Positions 1 to 7,738 of a DNA stretch of 64,000 nt are shown here, piece after piece. This DNA is from [Pseudomonas] carboxydohydrogena (GTDB lineage: Bacteria; Pseudomonadota; Alphaproteobacteria; Rhizobiales; Xanthobacteraceae): the NCBI RefSeq assembly GCF_029030725.1, contig NZ_CP113162.1:2974501-3038500 (forward strand), written 5' to 3'. How positions within the stretch are numbered: the first letter of the stretch is position 1; each line of letters begins with the position of its first letter. The notes under the pieces are model-generated. The model made no database searches, had not been told where the DNA came from, and saw only the letters and a list, made by a program, of their open reading frames with translations. The position numbers and the translations under genes are program-made.

Positions 1-536
1 TCGAGACTGGCGGCCTGAGTGCTCTGTCCCTTCCCGTCGGCCGGATTGTCCGTCGCGTCTTCCTCCAGTACGACCTTGTGATGCAGCGCGGTCCAGGCAT
101 CGGTGGCTTCCTGCACCTTCCTCGCCGCGGCCACGGCAAGAGCGGATTGAGAACGCTCGGCGGCGATGTTGAGGTCTTCGTGGAGCGTCTTCCCGAGATT
201 GTCGATTTCCTTGTCGAGCGCCGCGCGCGACGAAGGATCCGTACTCACCAGCCGGCGGGAGGAAGCCGCGCGCATATTGGAGAAATCGGCGGCGGCCGCG
301 CGCGCATAGTTGATCGACATCAGCGATTCGTCGAAGGTCTTGGCGACCAGATCCGCTGCGTGCCTAATGCCGGATGTCGCGTAGACGCCGAGCGCTGCTG
401 TGATGGCACTCATCAACAGGCAGCAGATCAGAATTTGCGTCCGGATAGTTCCCTTGACTGGCATGGCGGCCAGAAGACGGCGGGGCATCGCGAGAAACGA
501 TCCGCGATCGGCCCTGCGGCCCGGTGAAACCCTCAT
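1..536 (-). CDS. Membrane sensor protein, N-terminal part (cut by window edge)
   Basis: The gene runs off the left end of the window, so only about 178 N-terminal residues are visible. A basic N-terminus is followed by one hydrophobic segment at about residues 35-53. After it comes an Ala-rich, charged helical stretch of the kind seen in the periplasmic four-helix-bundle sensors of chemoreceptors and membrane cyclases. The output domain is outside the window, so the class of receptor cannot be decided. Three in-frame ATG codons (536, 488, 464) could be the start. 536 has the most purine-rich upstream sequence (GAAGAAAGCGAAG), while 464 gives the most typical short N-terminus. Confidence 0.5.
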   Translation of the reverse strand, partial: MRVSPGRRADRGSFLAMPRRLLAAMPVKGTIRTQILICCLLMSAITAALGVYATSGIRHAADLVAKTFDESLMSINYARAAAADFSNMRAASSRRLVSTDPSSRAALDKEIDNLGKTLHEDLNIAAERSQSALAVAAARKVQEATDAWTALHHKVVLEEDATDNPADGKGQSTQAASL

Positions 537-762
537 ACTGAAACTTCGCTTTCTTCATTGGCTGAAGAAGACATTCTTGTCTCACGCCACTCTCCCTCGA
601 TGTGGCCTGTTCTGAGGTGACATCGACTATCCAAATAGCCATATAACGTTTACAGGCAGTATCGGGCGGTATTGAGTAAAAGGCGTCGCGAGTCATGGTA
701 ACCAGTTGGTGCATCTTATCGTTCAGGGTTCCGCGGTGAACGGAGCCGCAAAGGAGAAGAAG

Positions 763-1122
763 ATGCTTGGGTACAGACGGCCTCTTGCCATCACGCGGCA
801 TCTCGGATTCCAGATTGTTGCCGCAAGTCTCGGCGGCCTGCTCACGGGAGCGGCAATCGCGATGGGGCCCTATCAGATTTCCCAGAAAAACCGGAAGTTC
901 CAGCCGGGCCAGATCACCATCAATCGCGGCGAGGCATTACGCTTCATTAACGATGATGGCGAACTGCTCCATCACGCCTATCTCAAGTCGCCTGAATTTC
1001 AGTTTGATTCCGGAGACCAGAAGCCGGGCAGCAAATTCGATGTGACCTTCCCGGTTGCCGGGAATTTCACCGTGCTCTGCGCCATCCATCCCAAGATGAA
1101 GCTGCTGGTGACCGTCAAATAG
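763..1122 (+). CDS. Cupredoxin-type periplasmic copper protein (MauL-like)
   Basis: A 119-residue protein with an N-terminal signal/anchor (about residues 15-35) and one cupredoxin domain. The type-1 copper ligands are visible: His70 or His71, then Cys106, His109 and Met112 in the pattern C-x2-H-x2-M. It probably carries electrons in the periplasm. Similar proteins are often labelled methylamine utilization protein MauL, but no methylamine dehydrogenase genes are present. The ATG at 763 is chosen because AAGGAGAAGA lies directly upstream; an upstream in-frame start has no ribosome site. It converges with the membrane protein at 1152-2216 and lies near a di-heme peroxidase, a possible redox partner. 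Confidence 0.8.
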   Translation: MLGYRRPLAITRHLGFQIVAASLGGLLTGAAIAMGPYQISQKNRKFQPGQITINRGEALRFINDDGELLHHAYLKSPEFQFDSGDQKPGSKFDVTFPVAGNFTVLCAIHPKMKLLVTVK

Positions 1123-1151
1123 GCAGCCCCGAATTCCGTACCGGTTCGGTT

Positions 1152-2216
1152 TTACAAAATCGTCGTACTGAACAAGTACGCGTGCCCGACATAATAGACG
1201 AAAAGCGTCGTGGCCAGCGCGACACAAAAAGTCGCCGGGGCAAGCACCGGAACGCGACGGTCGTTTTCCGCGACACAGCGGTTGTCGGCGATGATGGCAA
1301 ACAGCACCGCGATGATGCCCGAGTGCCCGATCAGGTCGATCTTGCCGAACTCGAAACAGGCGGCGATGAACATTCCGGCAAGGATGGCTGCCGCGCAACG
1401 CCGGACCAGCGGAGTCCACAGCAAGGCAAACGCCAGCGTGAATTCAACGACGCCCGCCGCACGCATATAGAAGTCCTGATCGAACCCGAAGGTGATCCCC
1501 GGATGGGTGACGAAAATCGGGAAGCTCCACTGGGGATAAGCCCACTTTTCAACGGAAGCCCACATCAGCGTGATGGCCGTCGCATAGCGCATGACGTCGA
1601 TCGGCTCGATTCCGAAGAACTTCTTCTGAAGCCCGATCAGAGCCAGATAGGCGGCGATCCCGAGAAAGATCGGGTAATCGGCCAGATGGAAAATGCCGTA
1701 ATCATGGACGGCGATACCGAAAAGCGTGGCGATGCCGAGCGCGGAGATCGGCAGGGTACGCCGTGACAACAGGCAGGCAATGATCACCAGTTGAATCGGG
1801 CCGATGATGGCCGACGTCGATTTCAATTCCGGCGTCAGGATGATCCCGCCGATGGCCCATAACGAGACGAAAAAGAAAAAGACGGTCGCGCGGACAATCA
1901 ATTCGGTATTGGCCTGCAATCCGCCGGTGACCCGATCCATCGAGCGCAGCATGGCGTCGCCGACCGATGTCTTCTCGATCAGGCAGCCCGCGAAAAGCCA
2001 GACGAGGGCGACGAAGACCAGGATTTCAAAATCCTGGCACAACACGTTCTCCAGCCCCTCGGGTTGTCCGGCGACGTTGTAGGCACAGAACCATTTGACG
2101 TGAGCGCTTGCAGTTCCGGTGCCGATGGCGCCGAACAGAACAACAAGCACGAAACGAAAAAACATCGAGGATGAGCAACGGAGCGCGGAGCCAAGCCGCT
2201 CACAATAGGTCATCAT
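1152..2216 (-). CDS. Polytopic membrane protein of unknown function
   Basis: About 354 residues with an N-terminal hydrophobic segment that may be a signal peptide ending near TASA, then roughly eight to ten hydrophobic segments. A short Cys-containing stretch (WFCAYN, then VLCQDF) follows the first segment. The alternation of long helices resembles DoxX-like quinone-linked membrane proteins, but I do not recognise a family. The start is uncertain: GTG at 2219, ATG at 2216 or 2213, or ATG at 2165, which would place the signal peptide right at the N-terminus. Its position between a cupredoxin and a di-heme peroxidase suggests an envelope redox role. That role is inference only. Confidence 0.6.
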   Translation of the reverse strand: MMTYCERLGSALRCSSSMFFRFVLVVLFGAIGTGTASAHVKWFCAYNVAGQPEGLENVLCQDFEILVFVALVWLFAGCLIEKTSVGDAMLRSMDRVTGGLQANTELIVRATVFFFFVSLWAIGGIILTPELKSTSAIIGPIQLVIIACLLSRRTLPISALGIATLFGIAVHDYGIFHLADYPIFLGIAAYLALIGLQKKFFGIEPIDVMRYATAITLMWASVEKWAYPQWSFPIFVTHPGITFGFDQDFYMRAAGVVEFTLAFALLWTPLVRRCAAAILAGMFIAACFEFGKIDLIGHSGIIAVLFAIIADNRCVAENDRRVPVLAPATFCVALATTLFVYYVGHAYLFSTTIL

Positions 2217-2461
2217 CACCAGCCCGACTTTTTAGCGATTATGTAAAGAGTTTATTTACTATACTGGATTTTCGGAATCGAGCGAGCGTAGCCTTGAATG
2301 GCATTGTTTTGTGGTTAACGATTGTTAAGAAGACGAATGAACTAGCGCGCTCAATAACTTGAAGCGAATATTTCAGGCATTTCAAATTCTACGGATTCGA
2401 ATCACCGAATTGAAGCTCATCAAGTCCATTTTGATGACCGACCCTATTTCAGGAGAGTGGA

Positions 2462-2623
2462 ATGATTGCGTTGCTGAGTGTGGCGAGCGTGCTGGGTGGC
2501 TCTGCATTGGCGATCGCCGCCGACAAACACATCTCACATCGCGAAATGCTGGAAACCTGCGCCGGCACGCTCCTGTTCGCGGGCTTCGGCCTGCTGGGAT
2601 CGGTGCTGCAACATTACACCTGA
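2462..2623 (+). CDS. Small membrane protein, 53 residues
   Basis: A short frame beginning MIALLSVASV, with two hydrophobic segments (about residues 2-20 and 34-50) joined by a charged loop containing DKHISHRE. A good ribosome site (AGGAGAG) lies 6-8 bases before the ATG, which is the main reason to believe it. It is transcribed divergently from the membrane protein at 1152-2216 and converges with the peroxidase gene. No family is recognised. The upstream 245 bases are AT-rich and contain a small inverted repeat TTAAC-GATT-GTTAA at 2315-2328. Confidence 0.5.
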   Translation: MIALLSVASVLGGSALAIAADKHISHREMLETCAGTLLFAGFGLLGSVLQHYT

Positions 2624-2723
2624 TCGCCCCACCTGATCGGCGGGCTTCAGGCGGCGCGCTGCCGCGCCTGCCCGCACTCACGCAGACTCTGTCTTGTACT
2701 CGACCTTATGTGCACTCAGGCTC

Positions 2724-3746
2724 TCACTTGGCCAGCTTCGGTGATCGCGTCTCTATTGCCGGCGCCGAGAGTGTCTTGAGAAATGCAATCAGCTCCGCCT
2801 TTTCCGCAACCGTCAGTCCAAGCGGCTTGATCGACGGCGAGCGGCTCGGGCGATCGATGCCGCCTTTATTATAAAGCTCGATCACGCCCTCCAGCGTCGC
2901 AATCGAACCGTCATGCATATACGGTCCGCGGTCCGCGACATCGCGCAGGGTCGGAGTCTTGAAGGCGTATTGCAGCTTCTCGGAAGTCGGAAACAACCGG
3001 CCTCGCCCGATATCGTCGCCGGTCGCGGAGCCGATATCCTGAAACGATCCATCGGTGAACGAAGGCCCGCTGTGGCAACTCGAACAATGCGCCTTGCCAT
3101 TGAACAGGGCAAAGCCGCGCCTGGCTTCCGGCGAGATCGCGTCCTCGTCTCCCATGGTCCAGCGATCGAACGGTGCTTCGCCCGCGACAATGGTGCGCTC
3201 GTAGGTCGCGATCGCCAGTTCGATCCGCCGCCGCGTGATGTGCTTGTCGCCAAACGCCTTGGCGAAGGCCGCGGTATAGCGCGACAGAGCGCGCAGCCGC
3301 CGCACCAATTCGCGCTCGGTGATGTTCATGTTCTGCGGGCTTGTCAGCGGCCCGAAGGTCACCGATTCCAGATCGGGGAATTTTCCGTCCCACCCAAGGA
3401 TGTCCACGAACGCGATATCGATCAAGGTCGGCGTGCGGATTTCCATGCCCGCGGGATCCTCGCCGATCGCGTGCGGCAGCCCGTCACCCCATGATTTCGC
3501 GGGCACATGGCACGAGGCACAGGAGTGCTTGCGCGACCCGGAAAGCAGCGGATCGAAGAACAGCATTTTCCCCAAATCGGCTTTCGCCCGGGTGTAGGGA
3601 TTGTCGTCGGGAAAAGGAATCGTGGCGGGCCGGCGATATTTCGCCCGAACGGGATCGAGATCATGCAGCCCCGCGGCTGCCATATAACTCATTGGCAGGC
3701 CGAAAAGCAGCAGGGCCGCAAGGGTGAGTCCCGTCCATCGTTTCAT
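2724..3746 (-). CDS. Di-heme cytochrome c peroxidase / MauG family protein
   Basis: About 340 residues with a signal peptide (about 1-25) and two c-type heme sites: C76-x2-C79-H80 and C221-x2-C224-H225. The motif YMHDG (Met277 region) matches the distal region of bacterial di-heme peroxidases. These periplasmic enzymes reduce H2O2 with electrons from small cytochromes or cupredoxins; MauG relatives instead oxidise protein side chains. The length fits the peroxidase family. The nearby cupredoxin and cytochrome b561 could supply electrons. The start is ATG 3746 (GTG 3749 is also possible), with only a weak ribosome site. Confidence 0.88.
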   Translation of the reverse strand: MKRWTGLTLAALLLFGLPMSYMAAAGLHDLDPVRAKYRRPATIPFPDDNPYTRAKADLGKMLFFDPLLSGSRKHSCASCHVPAKSWGDGLPHAIGEDPAGMEIRTPTLIDIAFVDILGWDGKFPDLESVTFGPLTSPQNMNITERELVRRLRALSRYTAAFAKAFGDKHITRRRIELAIATYERTIVAGEAPFDRWTMGDEDAISPEARRGFALFNGKAHCSSCHSGPSFTDGSFQDIGSATGDDIGRGRLFPTSEKLQYAFKTPTLRDVADRGPYMHDGSIATLEGVIELYNKGGIDRPSRSPSIKPLGLTVAEKAELIAFLKTLSAPAIETRSPKLAK

Positions 3747-4087
3747 CACATTTCACCAAGCTAAACATTGGCTTGGATATGCTTTAGCAAGGCTTAAGGT
3801 TTTGGTAGTGGCGCCCCTGTCTCACGGCGCTGGGAGGCCACGCGCCCTTAGGAATTCTGATCTTGCTTAAATTTTTCGCCACTCAGGGCTGAATATAATG
3901 TCCGGTCGTAATCGTCGCAGCTAAACTCACTGGTATCCCGCTGCCACTCGCTCCGAAAGCGGCCCGGCAGATCTTCTTCGAGGACACACCGGGGCGCTTC
4001 TCACTCATCTCAAAACGCGGACGATGCGTCTTTTATCGGAGACAGCTTCAGCCACGCGAAGCAATGACCGGATTCCGAGCGCGCCAT
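3747..4087. other. Intergenic stretch without a recognised gene
   Basis: This 341-base stretch lies between the start of the peroxidase gene and the end of the cytochrome b561 gene. Short open frames occur but none has a ribosome site or recognisable protein sequence. It presumably holds the peroxidase promoter near 3760-3850. No hairpin with a T-run was found. Confidence 0.5.
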
Positions 4088-4684
4088 TCACGCACCTTTG
4101 GGAGAATGGGGCGCCTTACCAGGCCGATATGCGCGCCCTGGAAATTTTCTTCGTTTCTTTCCGGTGAACATCGCAACAACGAGGTTTTGGCGCTGCATGA
4201 CGCTAACCACCACGACGCCCAGAATGTGCACGCCTGCCAGCACAAGCAGGGCGTAAGATGACCAAGTGTGCAACACTTGAACCCATGCGACACCGAAAAA
4301 CCGGACGGTGACCTGCATCCATCCGCTGATGCCTGAAATCAACGTCAGGCTCAGCGATGCCACGAGCATCACGGCTCCTGCGGGGTTGAGGCCGACGTAG
4401 CCGCCAGTTCGACCCCGCATGAGTCTGCACAGAAACCGTATTGCATTGGGCAATAGAAATTTCAGCCGGCTGAGACGCGAGGAATCGGACCCCACGAAAC
4501 CCCAGACGATCCGCAACGCGACGAGAGCGATTGCGATATACCCAGCCTGCCTGTGCAATGAGTCGAGAACGACCGCGCTCAACCACGCCACGACAATAGA
4601 CGCAGCTAACGACCAATGCATAATCCTGAGCGGCAGGTCCCAAACGTAAATATGGGGTGCTGAATGATCGTCTTCTGTAGACAT
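4088..4684 (-). CDS. Cytochrome b561 family membrane protein
   Basis: 198 residues with four hydrophobic segments (about 22-40, 46-64, 102-122, 138-162). Four histidines sit where the b561/Ni-Fe hydrogenase b-subunit fold binds two b hemes: His23 (IMHW), His44, His139 and His153. The C-terminus is a short basic cytoplasmic tail. Such proteins move electrons between the quinone pool and periplasmic partners. The PepSY gene ends 41 bases upstream on the same strand, so the two are probably one operon. This pairing is common with di-heme c-type cytochromes, one of which is encoded next door. Confidence 0.85.
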   Translation of the reverse strand: MSTEDDHSAPHIYVWDLPLRIMHWSLAASIVVAWLSAVVLDSLHRQAGYIAIALVALRIVWGFVGSDSSRLSRLKFLLPNAIRFLCRLMRGRTGGYVGLNPAGAVMLVASLSLTLISGISGWMQVTVRFFGVAWVQVLHTWSSYALLVLAGVHILGVVVVSVMQRQNLVVAMFTGKKRRKFPGRAYRPGKAPHSPKGA

Positions 4685-4724
4685 ACAATCGCTAGCCAGC
4701 TTGTCCGCCGCCGTCAGACCAGCC

Positions 4725-5003
4725 TTATTTTTTGATGGTGTGTTTCAGAGTGAGGTCTTCGGGGCTGTAAAACAGCTCGAACAATTTTCCATCCTTCACG
4801 CCGTAGACCTCGTAACACGTGCCTTCAACCTTGGAGCGGCGCACCTCGTATCCCGCCGCGCTCGCCTTTGCTTCCGCCTCGCTCGCAGGCTTCCACTTCG
4901 CCTTGTCGAGCTTGGTGCAATCCTTGAACCCATCGGCAAGACAAGCTCCACTCAAAGCCAGTGAAAAGCCGGAGATCAAAGCCAGGGGCATTGCGATCTT
5001 CAT
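4725..5003 (-). CDS. Periplasmic PepSY-like small protein
   Basis: 92 residues: a signal peptide ending near GACLA (about residue 26), then one PepSY-like unit built around a Tyr-Glu-Val repeat (GYEVRRSKVEGTCYEVYGVKD). Two cysteines remain in the mature part. PepSY domains bind or restrain partner proteins in the envelope. The ATG at 5003 is chosen because it starts directly at the signal peptide and GGAGACG lies upstream. A longer frame to 5180 has no signal and is rejected. It is the first gene of the likely operon with cytochrome b561. Confidence 0.75.
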   Translation of the reverse strand: MKIAMPLALISGFSLALSGACLADGFKDCTKLDKAKWKPASEAEAKASAAGYEVRRSKVEGTCYEVYGVKDGKLFELFYSPEDLTLKHTIKK

Positions 5004-5210
5004 AACTGCGTCTCCATCATTCAACTTGAGGAATTGTTCGCCACAGCGGGCTCGGCACGGAAGTCTCGATTTTGTTCTAGCGCGAAACCGGACGGGCGCT
5101 CTGCTGGTCAGGCTGCGACACGCAGTCCCAGTAACGATGAGCACGCTCAAAAACCCCTGCAAATGGCTGCTTCGCGACAATATCTTAGAACGATTTTAAA
5201 CTTGGAATGC

Positions 5211-5230
5211 TCATCCCTTCTCAGGGATGA
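5211..5230. repeat. Perfect inverted repeat, 8-bp arms
   Basis: The sequence reads TCATCCCT-TCTC-AGGGATGA. It may be a hairpin marking the end of the degraded RND reading frame on the - strand, whose stop codon lies at 5221-5223, or an operator. No T-run follows on either strand. Confidence 0.45.
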
Positions 5231-5379
5231 CCGGTCAGCGCTCCTTCACACGCAGCTGACGGGCGGCAATCGGAAACCCTCGACCAACCCGAAATGGTGG
5301 GGGTTACGGCCAGCGTGCGGAGTGTCGATGACATCATGCCGCCGATCACCGGCATGGTGATCCGCCGGCCGAGACCGTC
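5221..5379 (-). pseudogene. Remnant of CusA/CzcA-type RND efflux pump C-terminus
   Basis: Read on the - strand, the frame from 5379 gives RRITMPVIGGMMSSTLRTLA followed by VTPTISGW. This resembles the last transmembrane region of heavy-metal RND pumps (in CusA: [20 protein letters not shown] followed by IIPAAY). The resemblance covers about 30 residues, then the frame drifts into unrelated sequence before a stop at 5221. No start codon, upstream RND sequence or membrane-fusion gene remains. It is best read as the scar of a deleted metal-efflux gene. The short match means chance is not excluded. Confidence 0.45.
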
Positions 5380-5577
5380 GAAGGATGGTCACTCCAACTT
5401 CGGACAAGCATCGAAGCGGACACCGCACACGGCGGACCACGCAAACCATGTGCGCGCACGCAGGCTGCGCGGTGCGCACAACGGACTACTCTCTTGCGAG
5501 ACAAGAACCGAAGACGGAAGCGAGTGGAGCGAATATGTCGCAGGCTCCTACAGCCTTCGCATCCCATACGAGGAGAG

Positions 5578-5594
5578 TTTAGAACGAACCTAAT
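5578..5594 (+). promoter_or_regulatory. Irr/ICE-like iron-responsive element before the PepSY-DUF2271 operon
   Basis: TTTAGAA-CGA-ACCTAAT matches the rhizobial iron control element (TTTAGAA-N3-TTCTAAA, as I recall it) fully in the left arm and 4-5 of 7 positions in the right. It ends 100 bases before the ATG at 5695. Two related elements lie at nearly the same distance before both TonB receptors in this window, which supports a shared iron regulator. Confidence 0.45.
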
Positions 5595-5694
5595 CCGGCG
5601 CTGTAGTAAAGCCGAACCGTCTTCGTTAAATAGAGCGGATGGCCGATGCAGATCGCCATAGCCTCTTGAAAGATAGACGATACCGGATCGTTTG

Positions 5695-6336
5695 ATGGTT
5701 GACGGCGATGAGCTTTGGCAACGAAAGAAACGCCGCGCGTTCTTTATCAGCCAGCTCTACCAATGGCACTGGATCAGTTCAGGACTATGCCTCGTTGGCA
5801 TGATCCTTTTCGCCTTCACCGGGATCACCCTGAACAACGCGGGAAAAATCGAGGCCAAGCCGTCAGTCGTAATGCGTGAGAGCCAGCTTCCGCAGGCCCT
5901 GCTCGCCGAGCTGAAAACCGCTCCCCATATTGCCAAGGCCGCACTGCCGTCCAACGTCAGCGCATGGCTGTACCAGGAGATCGGCGTCAATACTGCTGAT
6001 CGCGAGACCGAATGGTCCGCCAGGGAAATTTATATCGCCTTGCCTCGCCCCGGCGGCGACGCGTGGCTCAGCATCGAGCGCGACAGTGGCGCGATCTCCT
6101 ACGAACTCACCAACCGGGGCTGGATTGCCTATCTCAATGATCTGCATAAGGGCCGCAACGCCGGCAAGGCATGGAGCTGGTTCATCGATCTTTTCGCGAC
6201 AGCCGCCATTATCTTCTGCCTCACCGGCCTGTTGCTTCTCCAGCTTCACGCCAAGCGCCGGCCGGCCACCTGGCCCGTCGTCAGCCTGGGACTGATCATT
6301 CCGACCCTGCTTGCCGTTCTTCTCATCCATCGTTGA
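5695..6336 (+). CDS. PepSY-associated transmembrane protein (iron-reductase type)
   Basis: 213 residues. A basic cytoplasmic start (WQRKKRR) leads into a first membrane segment at about 27-46. A periplasmic domain follows, then two closely spaced membrane segments near the C-terminus (WFIDLF..., VVSLGLI...). The H-containing YQWHW and LNDLHKGR motifs are typical of PepSY-TM proteins, which are thought to pass electrons across the membrane to reduce periplasmic ferric siderophores. It is the first gene of a four-gene operon; the next starts 9 bases after its stop. ATG 5695 is preferred over TTG 5692. The ribosome site is weak. Confidence 0.82.
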   Translation: MVDGDELWQRKKRRAFFISQLYQWHWISSGLCLVGMILFAFTGITLNNAGKIEAKPSVVMRESQLPQALLAELKTAPHIAKAALPSNVSAWLYQEIGVNTADRETEWSAREIYIALPRPGGDAWLSIERDSGAISYELTNRGWIAYLNDLHKGRNAGKAWSWFIDLFATAAIIFCLTGLLLLQLHAKRRPATWPVVSLGLIIPTLLAVLLIHR

Positions 6337-6345
6337 AGGTTTATC

Positions 6346-6858
6346 ATGCGCCTCCTGATTTCCGCCGCACTGACCACCCTCGCCACAGGCTCGGCACTGG
6401 CTTCCGAAGCCACTATCAGCATCGACATTCCGCGACTGAGCGTTGCCGAATATCACAAGCCCTATGTTGCCATGTGGGTGGAAACCGCCGACGGCGGCAA
6501 GATCACGAATCTCGCCGTATGGTACGACACCAAGCATAAAGACAATGAAGGCACCAAATGGCTGAAGGATATGCGGCAATGGTGGCGGCGCACCGGCCGT
6601 GACCTGACCTTGCCGGCCGATGGACTGTCCAGCCCGACGCGCGCGCCCGGCAATCATCAGATCAAGTTCGACAGCAGCGCCAAACCGCTCAACGAACTGA
6701 CGCCGGGCAGCTACCAGCTTGTTATCGAAGCCGCGCGCGAAGTTGGCGGCCGCGAGTTGCTGCGAATTCCGTTCGAATGGCCGCCGAAGGCTCCTGCGGT
6801 CGCTCAGGCCAAAGGCGAAAGCGAGCTTGGCACGGTCGCCCTGCAACTGACCCCATAA
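6346..6858 (+). CDS. DUF2271 periplasmic protein, probable ApbE target
   Basis: 170 residues with a signal peptide cleaved near SALAS (about residue 20). The Trp-rich segment (WLKDMRQWWRR, about 72-82) is typical of DUF2271. Directly after it lies D92-G-L-S95-S-P-T98, which lines up with the flavinylation consensus D-x2-[ST]-G-A-[ST], but with Ser and Pro in the G-A positions. The gene for the flavin transferase ApbE is two genes downstream, so covalent FMN on Thr98 is a reasonable inference. If so, it could be the soluble electron carrier between the PepSY membrane protein and ferric iron. Ribosome site GAAGG; operon with both neighbours. Confidence 0.8.
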   Translation: MRLLISAALTTLATGSALASEATISIDIPRLSVAEYHKPYVAMWVETADGGKITNLAVWYDTKHKDNEGTKWLKDMRQWWRRTGRDLTLPADGLSSPTRAPGNHQIKFDSSAKPLNELTPGSYQLVIEAAREVGGRELLRIPFEWPPKAPAVAQAKGESELGTVALQLTP

Positions 6859-6920
6859 AACATCTGCAACGGACATACTGCGCCTTCGCGCACCAACAGC
6901 TTCATGGAAAGGATTTCACC

Positions 6921-7730
6921 ATGACCAAACATCTCAAGGTTGCCTTGATCGCAGCTTCGGTTTCGCTGCTCGCCTTGCCCGCGCAAGCCCATCGCGCCTG
7001 GCTGCTGCCATCGGCCACCGTTCTGTCCGGCGCGGATGCCTGGATTACGGTCGATGCCGCGATTTCCAACGACCTGTTTTACTTCGAACATCACCCGATG
7101 CAGCTCGATAACCTGTCGATCGAAGGCCCGGACGGCAAGACCGTCGCGCCGGAAAATCTGGCAAAGGGACGCTATCGCAGCACCTTCGATGTCAAGCTCG
7201 CGCAACCGGGCACCTACAAACTGACGGTGATGAATCAAGGCGTATTCGCCAGCTACAAGATGGATGGGCAGACCAAGCGCTGGCGCGGTAAAGCGGCTGA
7301 CCTTGAAAAGGCCATTCCCGGCAACGCCACCGACGTGAAGATTTCGGAGAGCCACAGCCGGGTCGAATCCTTCGTCACTTCCGGCAAGCCCTCCACCGAC
7401 ACGCTGAAGGCCATCGGCACCGGGCTTGAGATGATTCCGGTGACCCATCCCAACAATCTGGTGGCCGGCGAGAAGGCGACGTTCCGACTGATGCTGGACG
7501 GCCAGCCCGCCAGCGGCGTCGAAGTCGCGGTCGTGCCGGGCGGCATCCGCTATCGCGACAAGCTGAACGACAGCAAGGTCACCACCGATGCCTCCGGCAC
7601 TTTCAGCGTCACATGGCCGGGTCCGGGCTTCTACTGGATGAGCGCTTCGGTGAGCGACGACAAGAGCAAGATCAAAAACGCGCAACGGCGCAGCAATTAC
7701 AGCACCACGATCGAGGTGTTGCCACAGTAG
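6921..7730 (+). CDS. DUF4198 periplasmic protein
   Basis: 269 residues. A clear signal peptide ends at AQA (residue 23), leaving a mature N-terminus HRAWLLPS, the typical start of DUF4198 proteins. Two beta-sandwich-like halves follow; a His-rich spot (FEHHP) could bind metal. The family is common beside TonB receptors, PepSY proteins and ApbE. Related NikM-like domains occur in nickel and cobalt uptake. ATG 6921 has GGAAAGGA upstream, and the longer frame beginning at 6777 is rejected because it would bury the signal peptide. Third gene of the iron operon. Confidence 0.82.
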   Translation: MTKHLKVALIAASVSLLALPAQAHRAWLLPSATVLSGADAWITVDAAISNDLFYFEHHPMQLDNLSIEGPDGKTVAPENLAKGRYRSTFDVKLAQPGTYKLTVMNQGVFASYKMDGQTKRWRGKAADLEKAIPGNATDVKISESHSRVESFVTSGKPSTDTLKAIGTGLEMIPVTHPNNLVAGEKATFRLMLDGQPASGVEVAVVPGGIRYRDKLNDSKVTTDASGTFSVTWPGPGFYWMSASVSDDKSKIKNAQRRSNYSTTIEVLPQ

Positions 7731-7738
7731 CCAGACCG

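Larger units (their letters stand above)
5004..5694. other. Intergenic region with RND remnant, inverted repeat and ICE-like site
   Basis: Nearly 700 bases hold no intact gene. Three items are listed separately: a decayed RND-efflux C-terminus on the - strand (5221-5379), a perfect inverted repeat (5211-5230) and an Irr/ICE-like element (5578-5594) before the iron operon. The remaining open frames look random. Confidence 0.6.
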
